Positions 28,011 to 37,353 of a stretch of DNA of 64,000 nucleotides are shown piece after piece (position 1 is the stretch's first letter; each line of letters starts with the position of its first letter). This DNA is from Arthrobacter gengyunqii (GTDB lineage: Bacteria > Actinomycetota > Actinomycetes > Actinomycetales > Micrococcaceae): contig NZ_CP095461.1 of the NCBI RefSeq assembly GCF_023022985.1, forward strand, positions 2,294,001 through 2,358,000, given 5' to 3'. The notes beneath the pieces were generated by a model, which did no database searches, was not told where the DNA came from, and saw only the letters and a list, made by a program, of their open reading frames with translations. The position numbers were made by a program, and so were the translations under genes.

Positions 28011-29378
28011 TCAGATCCGGATCTGTCCGTCGCCCTGGACGATCCATTTGGTGGTTGTCAGTTCCCGCAGTCCCATCGGACCGCGCGCGTGCATCTTCTG
28101 CGTGGAGATGCCCACCTCGGCGCCCAGGCCCAGCTCGCCGCCGTCGGTAAAGCGGGTGGAGGCGTTCACGATGACGGCAGCGGAGTCGATTTCCGCGATG
28201 AAGCGCTCGGCGTTGGCGAGATCATTGGTGATGATCGCCTCCGTGTGCCCGGTGGTCCAGCGGCGGATGTGGGCCAGCGCTTCGTCCATGTCATCCACCA
28301 TGGCCACGGCGAGGTCCAGGTCCATGTACTCCCGGCCCCAGTCCTCGTCGTCGGCCGCCTGCGCGTCAACGCCGGCGGGCAGCATGGCGCGGACCCTTTC
28401 ATCGGCGTGCAGCCGTACGCCGGCGGCCGCAAGCGCTGCCAGAACGTCTCCCGTTGCTGCTGCGTCGCGGTGCACGAGGAGGGTTTCCACCGTGTTGCAG
28501 ACACTGGGCCGCTGGGTCTTCGCGTTAAGCAGGATGTCAACGGCCATCTCCACCGGGGCGCTGTGGTCCAGGTAGATGTGGACGTTCCCCTCCCCGGTTT
28601 CGATCACCGGAACGGCGGCGTTGGCGACCACGGTCTGGATCAGGTCCCGGCCTCCGCGGGGAATCAGCACATCAACTTTGCCGCGCGCCTTCATCAGGAC
28701 GTTGGCGCCGGCACGGCCGTACTCATCAACGCTCTGCACGGCGTCCGCAGGGAGTCCGACCGCGTCCAGGGAATCGCGGATGATGTCCACGAGCACGGCG
28801 TTGGTGTTCTCCGCCGCACTGCCGCCGCGGAGCAGGACGGCGTTGCCGCTCTTCAGCGCCAGACCGGCAATATCCACTGTCACATTCGGGCGGGCTTCAT
28901 AAATGGCTGCCACCACGCCCAGGGGAACATGCACCTGGCGCAGCCGCAGTCCGTTGGGAAGGGTCTGCCCGCGGGCCACTGAACCCACCGGGTCCGGCAA
29001 GCCGGCCAGCATCTCCAGGGCCCCCGCCAGCCCGTCAATCCGTTCCGGCGTCAGGGTGAGCCGGTCCAGCAGTGCCTCGGAGGTGCCCTTTTTCTTCCCG
29101 GCGGCAACGTCCTTCGCGTTGGCGGCCAGCACCAGGTCCCGTTTGGCAACCAGGTTCCTGCCGATCTCCTGCAGGCCCAGGTCCTTCCAGGCACGGTTTG
29201 CCCGGGCCAGGCGCCGGGCAGCGATGCGGGCCCGATCGGCAGCAGCATGGACGCCCGCTTCGATTTCTTCAGCAGCAGTAACCGAGGAGGCGGATTCGGC
29301 GGTCGTACCGGTTCCAGCTGTGTCGGGTTCGGTCGTTTCGTTCCCGATGATGTCGGTGGGTGTATTCACTGCGCTCAT
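28011..29378 (-). CDS. proA: Glutamate-5-semialdehyde dehydrogenase (gamma-glutamyl phosphate reductase)
   Basis: ProA reduces glutamyl-5-phosphate with NADPH, the second step of proline synthesis. The aldehyde-dehydrogenase fold is clear: PLGVVAAIYEARPNVTVD, GNAVLLRGGSAAENTN, and the catalytic cysteine in RPSVCNTVETLLVHR. The C-terminus has GPMGLRELTTTKWIVQG, typical of ProA. The 455 residues include an acidic Thr/Glu-rich N-terminal extension of about 35 residues. The ATG overlaps the proB stop (ATGA at 29375-29378), so the two enzymes are translationally coupled, fitting their physical complex. Confidence 0.97.
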   Translation of the reverse strand: MSAVNTPTDIIGNETTEPDTAGTGTTAESASSVTAAEEIEAGVHAAADRARIAARRLARANRAWKDLGLQEIGRNLVAKRDLVLAANAKDVAAGKKKGTSEALLDRLTLTPERIDGLAGALEMLAGLPDPVGSVARGQTLPNGLRLRQVHVPLGVVAAIYEARPNVTVDIAGLALKSGNAVLLRGGSAAENTNAVLVDIIRDSLDAVGLPADAVQSVDEYGRAGANVLMKARGKVDVLIPRGGRDLIQTVVANAAVPVIETGEGNVHIYLDHSAPVEMAVDILLNAKTQRPSVCNTVETLLVHRDAAATGDVLAALAAAGVRLHADERVRAMLPAGVDAQAADDEDWGREYMDLDLAVAMVDDMDEALAHIRRWTTGHTEAIITNDLANAERFIAEIDSAAVIVNASTRFTDGGELGLGAEVGISTQKMHARGPMGLRELTTTKWIVQGDGQIRI

Positions 29379-30643
29379 CCTCCCAGTGTATTGGCGGACT
29401 CGGGACTGGCAACGGAGGAACCGGGCGCCGCAGACGCACCGGACGGCGTTTCGGCTGGCACTCCCCCGGATTTGTGGTCCTGCAGAATGACCAGATCATT
29501 CACGTGCACCACGGCACGCTCGAAGCTGCGGCCGAGGTTCTTGGACAGTTCCCGGGTGGACCGTCCCAGCATCTGCGGCAGTTCGTCGGACGCGTAGTTG
29601 GTCAGTCCGTGGGCAATGACGTTTCCGGTCAGATCGGAAATAGCCACCGGGTCCCCCGGCTCAAAATGTCCCTTCACGGAGGTAATGCCGGCGGCCAGCA
29701 GCGACCGGCGGCGGTCCGCAACAGCCTTGGCGGCGCCGTCGTCCACCACCAGCGTGCCCTGAATCCGAGCCACGTGGGCCAGCCAGAGCAGCCGCACGGG
29801 CTGGCGGCGGCCGCGGCCCACAAACCAGGTGCCCACGTCCTCGCCCGCCAGGGCAGCGGCTGCGTTTGCCGTGGAGGTAACCAGCGCGGGAATGCCGGAC
29901 TGGGCCGAGATGGTGGCGGCTTCGACTTTGGTGGCCATCCCGCCGGTGCCGACGCCGGCTTTGCCCACCTTGCCGATCCGCACGTCCTCCAGGTCCTGCA
30001 TGCCGGTGACCTGCGGAATACGGACGGCGCCTTCGGACGGGGGCCCGTCGTAGAGCGCGTCGACGTCGGAAAGCAGGATCAGGGCGTCGGCTTTCACCAG
30101 GTGCGCAACGAGGGCAGCAAGGCGGTCATTGTCGCCAAAGCGGATTTCGTGGCTGGCGACGGTGTCATTTTCATTCACGATGGGCACGACGCCGAAGTTC
30201 AGCAGCCGTTCCATGGCACGGTTGGCGTTGGCGTGGGTGGTGCGCCGCATAAGGTCTTCCACGGTGAGGAGGACCTGGCTGACGGTGACGCCGTGGCGTC
30301 CGAAGGCTTCGGTGTACCGGGCCATCAACAGCCCCTGCCCCACCGAGGCAGCGGCCTGCTGGGAGGAAAGCTGGGTGGGGCGCTTGGCCAACCCCAGCGG
30401 CGCCAGTCCGGCGGAGATGGCGCCGGAGGACACGAGGATGATTTCAGTGCCGGCCGTGCGGCGCGCGGCCAGGACATCCGCCAAACCGGTGAGGGCTTCA
30501 TCGGAAATGCCGCCGGCAACGGTGGTAAGGGAGGACGAGCCCACCTTGACGACGATGCGCTGGGCCCGGGCGAGCCCGGAGCGGGACCGCAGCGGCCGTT
30601 TGGGCGCAGGAACAGTGGTCGGGGATGCTGTGTTTTCAGTCAT
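29375..30643 (-). CDS. proB: Glutamate 5-kinase
   Basis: ProB phosphorylates glutamate, the first and feedback-controlled step of proline synthesis. The N-terminal amino-acid-kinase domain includes IVVKVGSSSLTT and FGDNDRLAALVA; the C-terminal PUA domain is seen as GTLVVDDGAAKAVADRR and the FEPGDPVAIS strand. At 422 residues it is longer than usual because of a Pro/Ser-rich C-terminal tail of about 35 residues. The N-terminal 25 residues are also an extension. It lies 52 bp after obgE and overlaps proA by four bases. Confidence 0.96.
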   Translation of the reverse strand: MTENTASPTTVPAPKRPLRSRSGLARAQRIVVKVGSSSLTTVAGGISDEALTGLADVLAARRTAGTEIILVSSGAISAGLAPLGLAKRPTQLSSQQAAASVGQGLLMARYTEAFGRHGVTVSQVLLTVEDLMRRTTHANANRAMERLLNFGVVPIVNENDTVASHEIRFGDNDRLAALVAHLVKADALILLSDVDALYDGPPSEGAVRIPQVTGMQDLEDVRIGKVGKAGVGTGGMATKVEAATISAQSGIPALVTSTANAAAALAGEDVGTWFVGRGRRQPVRLLWLAHVARIQGTLVVDDGAAKAVADRRRSLLAAGITSVKGHFEPGDPVAISDLTGNVIAHGLTNYASDELPQMLGRSTRELSKNLGRSFERAVVHVNDLVILQDHKSGGVPAETPSGASAAPGSSVASPESANTLGG

Positions 30644-30695
30644 GTCCCCACCACTTTATGCATATCCTGCGCCCGGCCGGGCAAGTGTGAAGCCG

Positions 30696-32270
30696 TTATT
30701 CGCCGTCTTTGGGTGCCGTCGGCGGATTGTGCTTATAGTTCACGGACTCGGTCCAGATGCCGGCTTTCCGCTCGGCTTCGAGCTCAGCCCGCGCCGCCGC
30801 CCGTGCATCTCGGCGTGCCTGGTGGTCTTCCTTCTTTTCCTCGCGGGTGGGACGGGAGAACTCCTCGATGCGGATGTCAGAACCGCGCGGGGAAGCCGCC
30901 AGCAGTTCGGCGCCACCGATCATGGTCGGCTCCCAGTCGAAGACGACGCCGTCGCCCTCACCGATCACCACGGCATCGCCGGGCTTGGCGCCGGCCTTGA
31001 AGAGTTTGTCTTCCACGCCGAGCTTGGCCAGGCGGTCGGCCAGGTAGCCCACAGCCTCGTCGTTGGTGAAGTCGGTCTGGGCAACCCAGCGAACCGGCTT
31101 GTCGCCCAGAACGCGGAACAGCGGTTGCAGATTGCGCTCCTCCTTGCGGATGGTGAAGCCGCCCTTGGCATCGGCGTTCCGGACCCGCAGCGTGGGGGTC
31201 TTGACCCGCGGCGGCGCGCTTTCAACGGAGGCGCGTGCATCACGGACGATTTCTGCCATGGCGTAGCCGAGGGCCTTGAGTCCCTCGTGACTGGAGGCGG
31301 AGACCTCGAAGACGCGGTAGCCGCGCTTCTCCAGTTCCGGGCGCACGAATTCGGCCATGTCGCGGCCGTCGGGAACGTCTACCTTGTTCAAGGCCACCAG
31401 GCGCGGACGCTGGTTCAACGGCACAACGTCGCCGTCGGTGCCGGCGAAGCTCATGTCCACGGCGTACTTGTCGAGCTCCTTTTCGATGATGTCCAGGTCG
31501 CCCAGCGGATCGCGGTCCGTCTCCAGCGCGGCACAGTCCAGGACGTGCACCAGGGCGGCGCAGCGCTCAACGTGGCGCAGGAAGTTGTGGCCAAGGCCCT
31601 TGCCTTCGGAGGCACCTTCAATGAGGCCCGGAACGTCGGCCACGGTGAAGCGGACATCGCCGGCTTCCACCACGCCCAGGTTCGGCACGAGAGTGGTGAA
31701 GGGGTAGTCGGCGATCTTCGGCCGGGCCGCGGACATGGCGGCGATCAGCGAGGACTTGCCGGCAGACGGGAAGCCCACCAGGGCGATGTCGGCAATGGAC
31801 TTCAGTTCCAGGACGATGTCCCGCTCGTCGCCGGGAACACCCAGGAGGGCAAAGCCGGGGGCCTTGCGCTTCTGCGAGGACAGCGAAGAGTTGCCCAGTC
31901 CGCCCTGGCCGCCGGCGGCGGCAATGTACTCGGAGCCTTCGCCCACGAGGTCGGCGAGGACTTCGCCGTCCTTGTTCTTGACGACGGTGCCGTCCGGAAC
32001 GGGCAGGATCAGGGTTTCGCCGGTTTTGCCGTTGCGCCAGTCGCCCATCCCGTTGCCGCCGTTGGTGGCGTGGCGGTGCGGGAGGTGGTGGTAGTCGAGC
32101 AGGGTGGTGGAACTGGAGTCAACGCGCAGGATGACGTCGCCGCCGTCGCCGCCGTTGCCGCCGTCGGGCCCACCCAGGGGCTTGAACTTTTCACGCTTGA
32201 CGGACACGCAACCATGGCCGCCCGTACCGCCCGAAACATGCAGCACTACGCGGTCTACAAAGCTGGCCAT
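30696..32270 (-). CDS. obgE: GTPase Obg
   Basis: This ribosome-associated GTPase links 50S assembly to growth state. The domain order is an N-terminal glycine-rich Obg fold (residues 1-158, [16 protein letters not shown]), the G domain ([12 protein letters not shown]-loop near 167, the [17 protein letters not shown] switch and NKVD), and a C-terminal OCT domain after residue 340 followed by a charged tail ([20 protein letters not shown]). The length, 524, is typical for actinobacterial Obg. The ATG follows GAAGGAG. A terminator separates it from rpmA, so it may have its own promoter. Confidence 0.97.
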   Translation of the reverse strand: MASFVDRVVLHVSGGTGGHGCVSVKREKFKPLGGPDGGNGGDGGDVILRVDSSSTTLLDYHHLPHRHATNGGNGMGDWRNGKTGETLILPVPDGTVVKNKDGEVLADLVGEGSEYIAAAGGQGGLGNSSLSSQKRKAPGFALLGVPGDERDIVLELKSIADIALVGFPSAGKSSLIAAMSAARPKIADYPFTTLVPNLGVVEAGDVRFTVADVPGLIEGASEGKGLGHNFLRHVERCAALVHVLDCAALETDRDPLGDLDIIEKELDKYAVDMSFAGTDGDVVPLNQRPRLVALNKVDVPDGRDMAEFVRPELEKRGYRVFEVSASSHEGLKALGYAMAEIVRDARASVESAPPRVKTPTLRVRNADAKGGFTIRKEERNLQPLFRVLGDKPVRWVAQTDFTNDEAVGYLADRLAKLGVEDKLFKAGAKPGDAVVIGEGDGVVFDWEPTMIGGAELLAASPRGSDIRIEEFSRPTREEKKEDHQARRDARAAARAELEAERKAGIWTESVNYKHNPPTAPKDGE

Positions 32271-32325
32271 GGTTCTCCTTCAAAGGAACTACTTGATAAT
32301 GCCAATTCTACTTGGCTTAAAAGAC

Positions 32326-32355
32326 GACGGGGCGGGCCATCAGGCCCGCCCCGTC
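32326..32355 (-). terminator. Terminator after rpmA
   Basis: A perfect 13-bp GC-rich stem (32326-32338 with 32343-32355) with a 4-nt loop is followed on the minus strand by GTCTTTTAA. It separates rplU-rpmA from obgE. Confidence 0.88.
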
Positions 32356-32376
32356 GGAAAAGCTAATTGCCGGTGA

Positions 32377-32640
32377 TTACTCGGCGGCTGCAGCAGCCAC
32401 GATGTTCACGACGCGGCGGCCGCGACGGCTGCCGAATTCAACTGCGCCTGCTTCGAGGGCGAACAGTGTGTCGTCGCCTCCGCGGCCAACGCCCTCGCCC
32501 GGGTGGAAGTGGGTGCCACGCTGGCGGACGATGATTTCGCCTGCCTTGACAACCTGGCCGCCGAAACGCTTTACGCCGAGGTACTGGGCGTTGGAGTCGC
32601 GACCGTTGCGAGTGGAACTCGCACCTTTCTTATGTGCCAT
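32377..32640 (-). CDS. rpmA: 50S ribosomal protein L27
   Basis: The 87-residue L27 reaches the peptidyl-transferase centre through its N-terminus. The start [19 protein letters not shown] is the canonical short form, with no cleaved extension of the kind found in Firmicutes. [14 protein letters not shown] ([15 protein letters not shown]) and [10 protein letters not shown] strands follow, with an Ala-rich end. It lies 91 bp after rplU and before a strong terminator, forming a two-gene L21-L27 unit. Confidence 0.98.
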   Translation of the reverse strand: MAHKKGASSTRNGRDSNAQYLGVKRFGGQVVKAGEIIVRQRGTHFHPGEGVGRGGDDTLFALEAGAVEFGSRRGRRVVNIVAAAAAE

Positions 32641-32731
32641 TTTCTACTGCCTGCCTTTGCTTTACTGATTATGAAACTCAGGGGCGGGATGCTTCCCGCG
32701 TTCCCGGCTCCTGATGGAGCCGGCACGAGAA

Positions 32732-33043
32732 TCAGGAGTTGATGGACGTAACCTTGACCTTGGTCAGCGAGGAGCGGTAGCCCTGACGCTTCTTGTAACC
32801 GGTCTTGTTCTTGAATTTCTGGATGACAATCTTCGGACCCCGAAAATTCTCAACGATCTCTGCCGTCACGGTGACCTTGGCCAGGTCCTGTGCGGAAGAG
32901 GTGACCTGGTCGCCATCAACCAATAGCAGGGCGGGCAGCTCAAATGTGCTGCCGGCTCCACCGGGGACGCGGTCCAGGGTTACGAGGTCTCCGACGGAAA
33001 CCTTTTCTTGGCGGCCGCCAGCGCGGACAATCGCGTACACCAC
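32732..33043 (-). CDS. rplU: 50S ribosomal protein L21
   Basis: The 103-residue 23S rRNA-binding protein starts at GTG 33043 ([16 protein letters not shown]), the standard L21 start, with AAGTGAG as the ribosome site. [12 protein letters not shown] and [20 protein letters not shown], the RNA-binding C-terminal end, are visible. The reading frame stays open for 43 codons upstream, but this extension has no L21 similarity and is taken as untranslated leader. The gene is transcribed separately from rne, which ends behind a hairpin. Confidence 0.97.
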   Translation of the reverse strand: MVYAIVRAGGRQEKVSVGDLVTLDRVPGGAGSTFELPALLLVDGDQVTSSAQDLAKVTVTAEIVENFRGPKIVIQKFKNKTGYKKRQGYRSSLTKVKVTSINS

Positions 33044-33284
33044 TTGGGAACTCACTTCTCTCGACGTTAATACTTGGATGCGCATTTGGCTGGGCTGAAT
33101 ATGCCCGCCTTGCGCCATGCAGTCACGCCCTGTACCGAAAACGGTTTCGAAGGCGTTCGCACCGAAGTTCAAGGTTACGCTACGTAACCGATAACCCGCA
33201 AATGCTGGGCTTCCAGGCGCGCCGCCCTTTCGGACGTCACTGCTCTCGTTCTACTTTATAGCATTTCCGGCCGCATCGTGTCCT
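33044..33284 (-). promoter_or_regulatory. rplU promoter and long leader
   Basis: A candidate promoter has -10 TATAAA at 33255-33260 and a -35-like AGGACA at 33279-33284 with an 18-bp spacer. This leaves about 205 nt of untranslated leader. The leader contains a perfect 7-bp hairpin (33173-33179 with 33183-33189, 3-nt loop) and further small stems. Ribosomal-protein leaders often carry autoregulatory RNA structures; no known class is recognised here. Confidence 0.5.
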
Positions 33285-33296
33285 CCGGACAAAGAA

Positions 33297-33333
33297 GGAG
33301 GCGGCCATCCCCGTGATGGGAATGACCGCCTCC
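33297..33333 (-). terminator. Terminator after rne
   Basis: A long hairpin (GGAGGCGG paired with CCGCCTCC plus a partly mismatched inner stem) is followed on the minus strand by TTCTTT. It lies 37 bp past the rne stop. Confidence 0.75.
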
Positions 33334-33369
33334 GTCAGATGATCGGCTCAGAACACCGCCCTGGAACGG

Positions 33370-36300
33370 TTAGAGCTCCGAAGCGGGAACGCCGACGCCG
33401 AGGATGACGGGTGCACTGCCGGCGGACTCGCGGCGCTTCTCCTGCTTCTGGGCAACAGAGGGAGCCACGGCGTGGCGCACCGCCACCGGAGCGGCAGGTG
33501 CAGCTGTGTCAGCGCCTCCGGTCTGGATGGCGTCCGCCCCTGCAGCCCCCTGGGGGCTGCCCGCAGCCCGACGACGGCGAACCGGGCGTGCCGGTGCCTG
33601 CACTGCCGCAGGTGCGGCTGCCGGCGCTGTTGCCGGCGCGGATGCCGCAGCCGGTGCGGATGCCGGTTCAGCAACGCGGGCCGGTGCTCCCGAGGTGACC
33701 GGTGCCGCTGCCTGCGCCGGCTGCGCTGACTGGGCAGCGGCACTGCTCCGGCGGGATCGGCGCGGGGCGCGGGCAACAGGCTGCTCAACCTTGGCTGCAG
33801 ATGTGCCGTCGGCGTCCGGCGCCTTTTCGACCGGCTTACTGTCCGCGTCCTGGTTTCGTGCCGGTGCCGCGGCGGCTGCCACCTCATTGAAAGCCTCGGT
33901 AAGGCTTTCCAGGGTGAACCGGGATTCTTCGGAGGCCGGCTGGCGGCGGTCACGGCGCGGAACCACCACGGTCTCGCCCTGGATGTTCAGGACCGCACCC
34001 GCTTCAGTCCCGGGAACGCCGGCGCCTGCCGCCGGAGCCTTTGCTGCCGGTTCCGGCCGGTTCTGTTCCGAACGGTTTCCGGCTGCTGCCTTCTCCCCCG
34101 CTTCGACGGTGTCGTGGGCCGCAGCGGTCGCAGCCGCGATCGTTGCCAGCGCGGCACGGGCAGCCTCGGCCTTGGCCTTGGCCTGCCGCTCCGCCTCGCT
34201 CTGTCCGGGCTCCTCCGTCTTGGCAGGCTCCTCGGAGACCGCGGCGGCGTTCTGCTGCTGCGGAGCTCCTGAGCCGCGGCTGCGGTTGCGCTTGCGGTCG
34301 CCCCGGGACTGCTTTTCCTGCTTCAGATGCTGCTGGTGGTTGTCCTCGGAAATGGCATGGGCCGTCACGCTGTTCGCGGGGTTGCCGTTGTAACTGGTGC
34401 TGCGGCGGTGTTCCACGGGAATGTCGTGGGTAATGACGCCGCGGCCGGCACAGTGCTCGCACTCTTCGCCGAACACTTCCAGCAGGCCGGTGCCCATGCG
34501 CTTGCGCGTCATCTGGACCAGGCCCAGGGACGTTACCTCGGCCACCTGGTGCTTGGTCCGGTCCCGGCCCAGGCATTCGACCAGACGGCGAAGGACCAAG
34601 TCCCGGTTGGCTTCGAGAACCATGTCGATGAAGTCGATGACGATGATGCCGCCAATGTCCCGCAGGCGCAGCTGCCGGACCACTTCTTCGGCCGCTTCCA
34701 GGTTGTTCTTGGTGACGGTTTCTTCCAGGTTGCCGCCGCTGCCGGTGAACTTGCCGGTGTTGACGTCCACCACGGTCATGGCTTCGGTGCGGTCAATGAC
34801 CAGCGAACCGCCGGAGGGCAGGAATACCTTGCGGTCCAGTGCCTTGGCGATCTGCTCGTCGATGCGGCTGGCCGCGAAGATGTCTTCGTCCTTGGTCCAC
34901 TTCTCGAGACGGCCCACCAGGTCCGGCGCCACGTAGGTGACGTAGGCCTCGATGGTGTCCCAGGCTTCTTCGCCGGAGACGATCAGCTTGGAGAAGTCCT
35001 CGTTGAAGACGTCGCGGACCACCTTGATGGTGAGGTCCGGCTCGCCGTACAGGAGCTCGGGCGCCAGGGTCTTGGTGGACTTGGCCTTGGCCTCGATGTT
35101 CTCCCACTGGGCGCGGAGCCGGTTGATGTCATTCATCAGCTCTTCTTCGGATGCGCCTTCAGCGGCCGTGCGGACAATGACGCCGGCATCCTGGGGCAGG
35201 TGATCCTTGAGGATCTTCTTGAGCCGGTTGCGCTCGACGTCGGGCAGCTTGCGTGAAATGCCCGTCATCGAGCCGCCCGGCACGTACACCAGATAGCGCC
35301 CGGGGAGGGAAATCTGGCTGGTCAGGCGCGCGCCCTTGTGACCCACCGGATCCTTGGTGACCTGCACCAGGACCGAGTCGCCGGACTTCAGCGCCAGCTC
35401 GATGCGGCGCGGCTGGCCGTCCAGGCCTGCGGCATCCCAATTGACTTCACCCGCGTACAGGACGGCGTTGCGGCCGCGTCCGATATCCACGAAGGCGGCT
35501 TCCATGCTGGGCAGCACGTTCTGGACCTTGCCCACGTACACGTTGCCGATCAGGGAGTCCTGCTGGGTATTGGAAACAAAGTGCTCGGCGAGGACGCCGT
35601 CTTCGAGCACGCCGATCTGGATCCGCTCGTCGCGCTGGCGGACGATCATCTGCCGGTCAACGGACTCGCGGCGGGCCAGGAACTCGGCCTCGGTGATCAC
35701 ATGGCGGCGGCGGCCGGACTCGCGGGACTCGCGGCGGCGCTGCTTCTTGGCTTCGAGCCGGGTGGAACCCTTGACGCTGGTTACCCGGTCGGAAACGGGA
35801 GCCTCGACGTGTGCCCGCGGTGCCCGGACCCGGGTGACGGTGTTGGGCGGATCATCATCGGCTCCGCCGGTGAGTTCCAGGTCGGCATCGCCGCGGCGGC
35901 GACGGCGGCGGCGCCGGGAAGTCACCCCTTCGGCGGCGTCCGGTCCGGCGGGGGCTTCTTCAGTCGACGCACCGGCTTCAGATTCGCCTTCGGCTACGGC
36001 TGCGTTGGAGGATTCGCTGCGGGTGCGGCTGCGGCCACGGCGGCTGCGGCGACGGCCGCGGTTTTCCTCGGAGTCTTCCTCCGCTTCGGCGCTCTCGCCG
36101 GCGTCATGCGCGGGGACCGGGCGGACAACGCTCAGGTCCGGGGCATGGAACAGCGGCAGAGCCGGAATGGCAAACGGGTTCAGGCTGGAGGGAGCGTCCT
36201 CGGCCGGGGCCGCTTCGGCAGCAGCGGTTCCGGCAGGTGAGGGAGTCTGTGCAGCGGCAGCGGAGGCAACCGTGTCATCGGCGGCGGCGTCGGCGGCAGG

Positions 36301-36930
36301 TACATCGGCCGGTGAGTCATCGGCGGACTCCAGCGGTGCTTCCTGCGCCTTCTCTGCAACCTTCGCGGGCCGGCGGCGGGCACGGGTTCTGGGTGCGGCC
36401 TTGGCTTCCGGGGCTGCTTCAACCACGGCGTCCGCGGTCCCGGACGTCCCCCCGGCCGGTGTTTCCGCAGACGGCGCCTCCGCGGCAGCAGCACTTTCCG
36501 GCGCTGCCGGGGTTTCCGCGGCAGCCTCAGCTGCCGGCTTCTTGGCGGGGGCACGACGACGACGCACGGCCTTCACCGGTGCTTCGGCTGCAGGTGCGGA
36601 GTCCGCCGGGGCGGCGGCCGTTCCTGCGGCAGCTTCAGCGGCGACCGCTTTGTCGGCATCCTGGCCGGCCGGCGCCTCTGCAACGGCCGGGGCTGCCTCG
36701 CCTGCCGGAACAGTCTTGCGGCGGGAGGCCCGCACGCGCTTGGGCTTTTCTACGGCTGCTTCGGCCGGGGCAGCATCTACAGATGCAGGGCTTTCTTTGG
36801 CTGCGTCTTCGACAGCTGCGGGTGCAGAAGCAGCCACCGACTTGCGGCGGCTGCGGGTGGCACGTTTTGCCGGTGCGGATTCAGTGCTGTTTTCGTTTGC
36901 TGCTAGGTCATTATTCAGTGCATCACTCAT
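33370..36930 (-). CDS. rne: Ribonuclease E/G family endoribonuclease with long disordered arms
   Basis: The major RNA-decay and rRNA-processing endonuclease, 1186 residues. Residues 1-390 are Ala/Glu/Pro-rich with basic patches. The catalytic core follows: S1 domain (VYVGKVQNVLPSMEAAFVDI), 5'-sensor/RNase H-like part, DNase-like domain with IVIDFIDM (catalytic Asp) and the zinc-link motif CEHCAGRG. From about residue 850 the C-terminus is again low complexity, rich in Ala and Pro with RRSRR-type RNA-binding patches. This arm-core-arm plan is usual in actinobacterial RNase E. The ATG at 36930 has only a weak GGAG. It precedes rplU-rpmA, as is conserved. Confidence 0.95.
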   Translation of the reverse strand: MSDALNNDLAANENSTESAPAKRATRSRRKSVAASAPAAVEDAAKESPASVDAAPAEAAVEKPKRVRASRRKTVPAGEAAPAVAEAPAGQDADKAVAAEAAAGTAAAPADSAPAAEAPVKAVRRRRAPAKKPAAEAAAETPAAPESAAAAEAPSAETPAGGTSGTADAVVEAAPEAKAAPRTRARRRPAKVAEKAQEAPLESADDSPADVPAADAAADDTVASAAAAQTPSPAGTAAAEAAPAEDAPSSLNPFAIPALPLFHAPDLSVVRPVPAHDAGESAEAEEDSEENRGRRRSRRGRSRTRSESSNAAVAEGESEAGASTEEAPAGPDAAEGVTSRRRRRRRRGDADLELTGGADDDPPNTVTRVRAPRAHVEAPVSDRVTSVKGSTRLEAKKQRRRESRESGRRRHVITEAEFLARRESVDRQMIVRQRDERIQIGVLEDGVLAEHFVSNTQQDSLIGNVYVGKVQNVLPSMEAAFVDIGRGRNAVLYAGEVNWDAAGLDGQPRRIELALKSGDSVLVQVTKDPVGHKGARLTSQISLPGRYLVYVPGGSMTGISRKLPDVERNRLKKILKDHLPQDAGVIVRTAAEGASEEELMNDINRLRAQWENIEAKAKSTKTLAPELLYGEPDLTIKVVRDVFNEDFSKLIVSGEEAWDTIEAYVTYVAPDLVGRLEKWTKDEDIFAASRIDEQIAKALDRKVFLPSGGSLVIDRTEAMTVVDVNTGKFTGSGGNLEETVTKNNLEAAEEVVRQLRLRDIGGIIVIDFIDMVLEANRDLVLRRLVECLGRDRTKHQVAEVTSLGLVQMTRKRMGTGLLEVFGEECEHCAGRGVITHDIPVEHRRSTSYNGNPANSVTAHAISEDNHQQHLKQEKQSRGDRKRNRSRGSGAPQQQNAAAVSEEPAKTEEPGQSEAERQAKAKAEAARAALATIAAATAAAHDTVEAGEKAAAGNRSEQNRPEPAAKAPAAGAGVPGTEAGAVLNIQGETVVVPRRDRRQPASEESRFTLESLTEAFNEVAAAAAPARNQDADSKPVEKAPDADGTSAAKVEQPVARAPRRSRRSSAAAQSAQPAQAAAPVTSGAPARVAEPASAPAAASAPATAPAAAPAAVQAPARPVRRRRAAGSPQGAAGADAIQTGGADTAAPAAPVAVRHAVAPSVAQKQEKRRESAGSAPVILGVGVPASEL

Positions 36931-37279
36931 AAAAGGCTACGCTCCGGCCCCTGCGGCACTGGCCACATTCCAATGCCCAGCGGGCAATGTGTCGGCTGTA
37001 CGGGGGCATCAATTGCTGCCGCCAGCCGGAAGTCGTCTGGATGTCATCCGAGGTCGCGCCATCTGTAGGGCGCGGTATCACTCGAAGACCAGCGGCGCTT
37101 TTCCTGCTACCCGCGACACGTTCACGACGTTGCCGCTGCGGGTAGGTCTTATCGGCGGATTCCCTGGTTCCCATCCGGATTGATGGGCGAACTGCTTGGG
37201 AAGCATCACCGACAGAACCGGAAGCCTGTCGCTGGACCGGTGCCGGAATGTGGTTCCGCCATCAGCCAAAGCCATTATC
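36931..37279 (-). promoter_or_regulatory. rne promoter and structured 5' leader
   Basis: There is no gene in this stretch. An extended -10 (TGAGATAAT, hexamer at 37274-37279 on the minus strand) would give a leader of about 335 nt. Within it, helix A (37091-37096 with 37132-37137) and helix B (37107-37114 with 37138-37145) interleave, so they are either mutually exclusive or a pseudoknot; an outer pair 37085-37090 with 37145-37150 may stabilise one form. RNase E is known in enteric bacteria to autoregulate through its 5' leader. Part of 37280-37353 serves the divergent VKOR gene. Confidence 0.45.
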
Positions 37280-37353
37280 TCACACGCCCGTCTTTTTGGC
37301 CCGCAACAACGCATAGACTCGTTCCGTATCGCCACCAGCCAAAGGAGTACTTC

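Noticed and set aside
32732..33172. Longer L21 starting upstream of the GTG at 33043
   Set aside because: The extra 43 residues have no L21 similarity and the usual L21 start MVYAIV coincides with 33043.
35354..37183. 609-codon plus-strand open frame over rne
   Set aside because: Ala/Ser-rich antisense of the low-complexity arms of RNase E; no ribosome site or domain.
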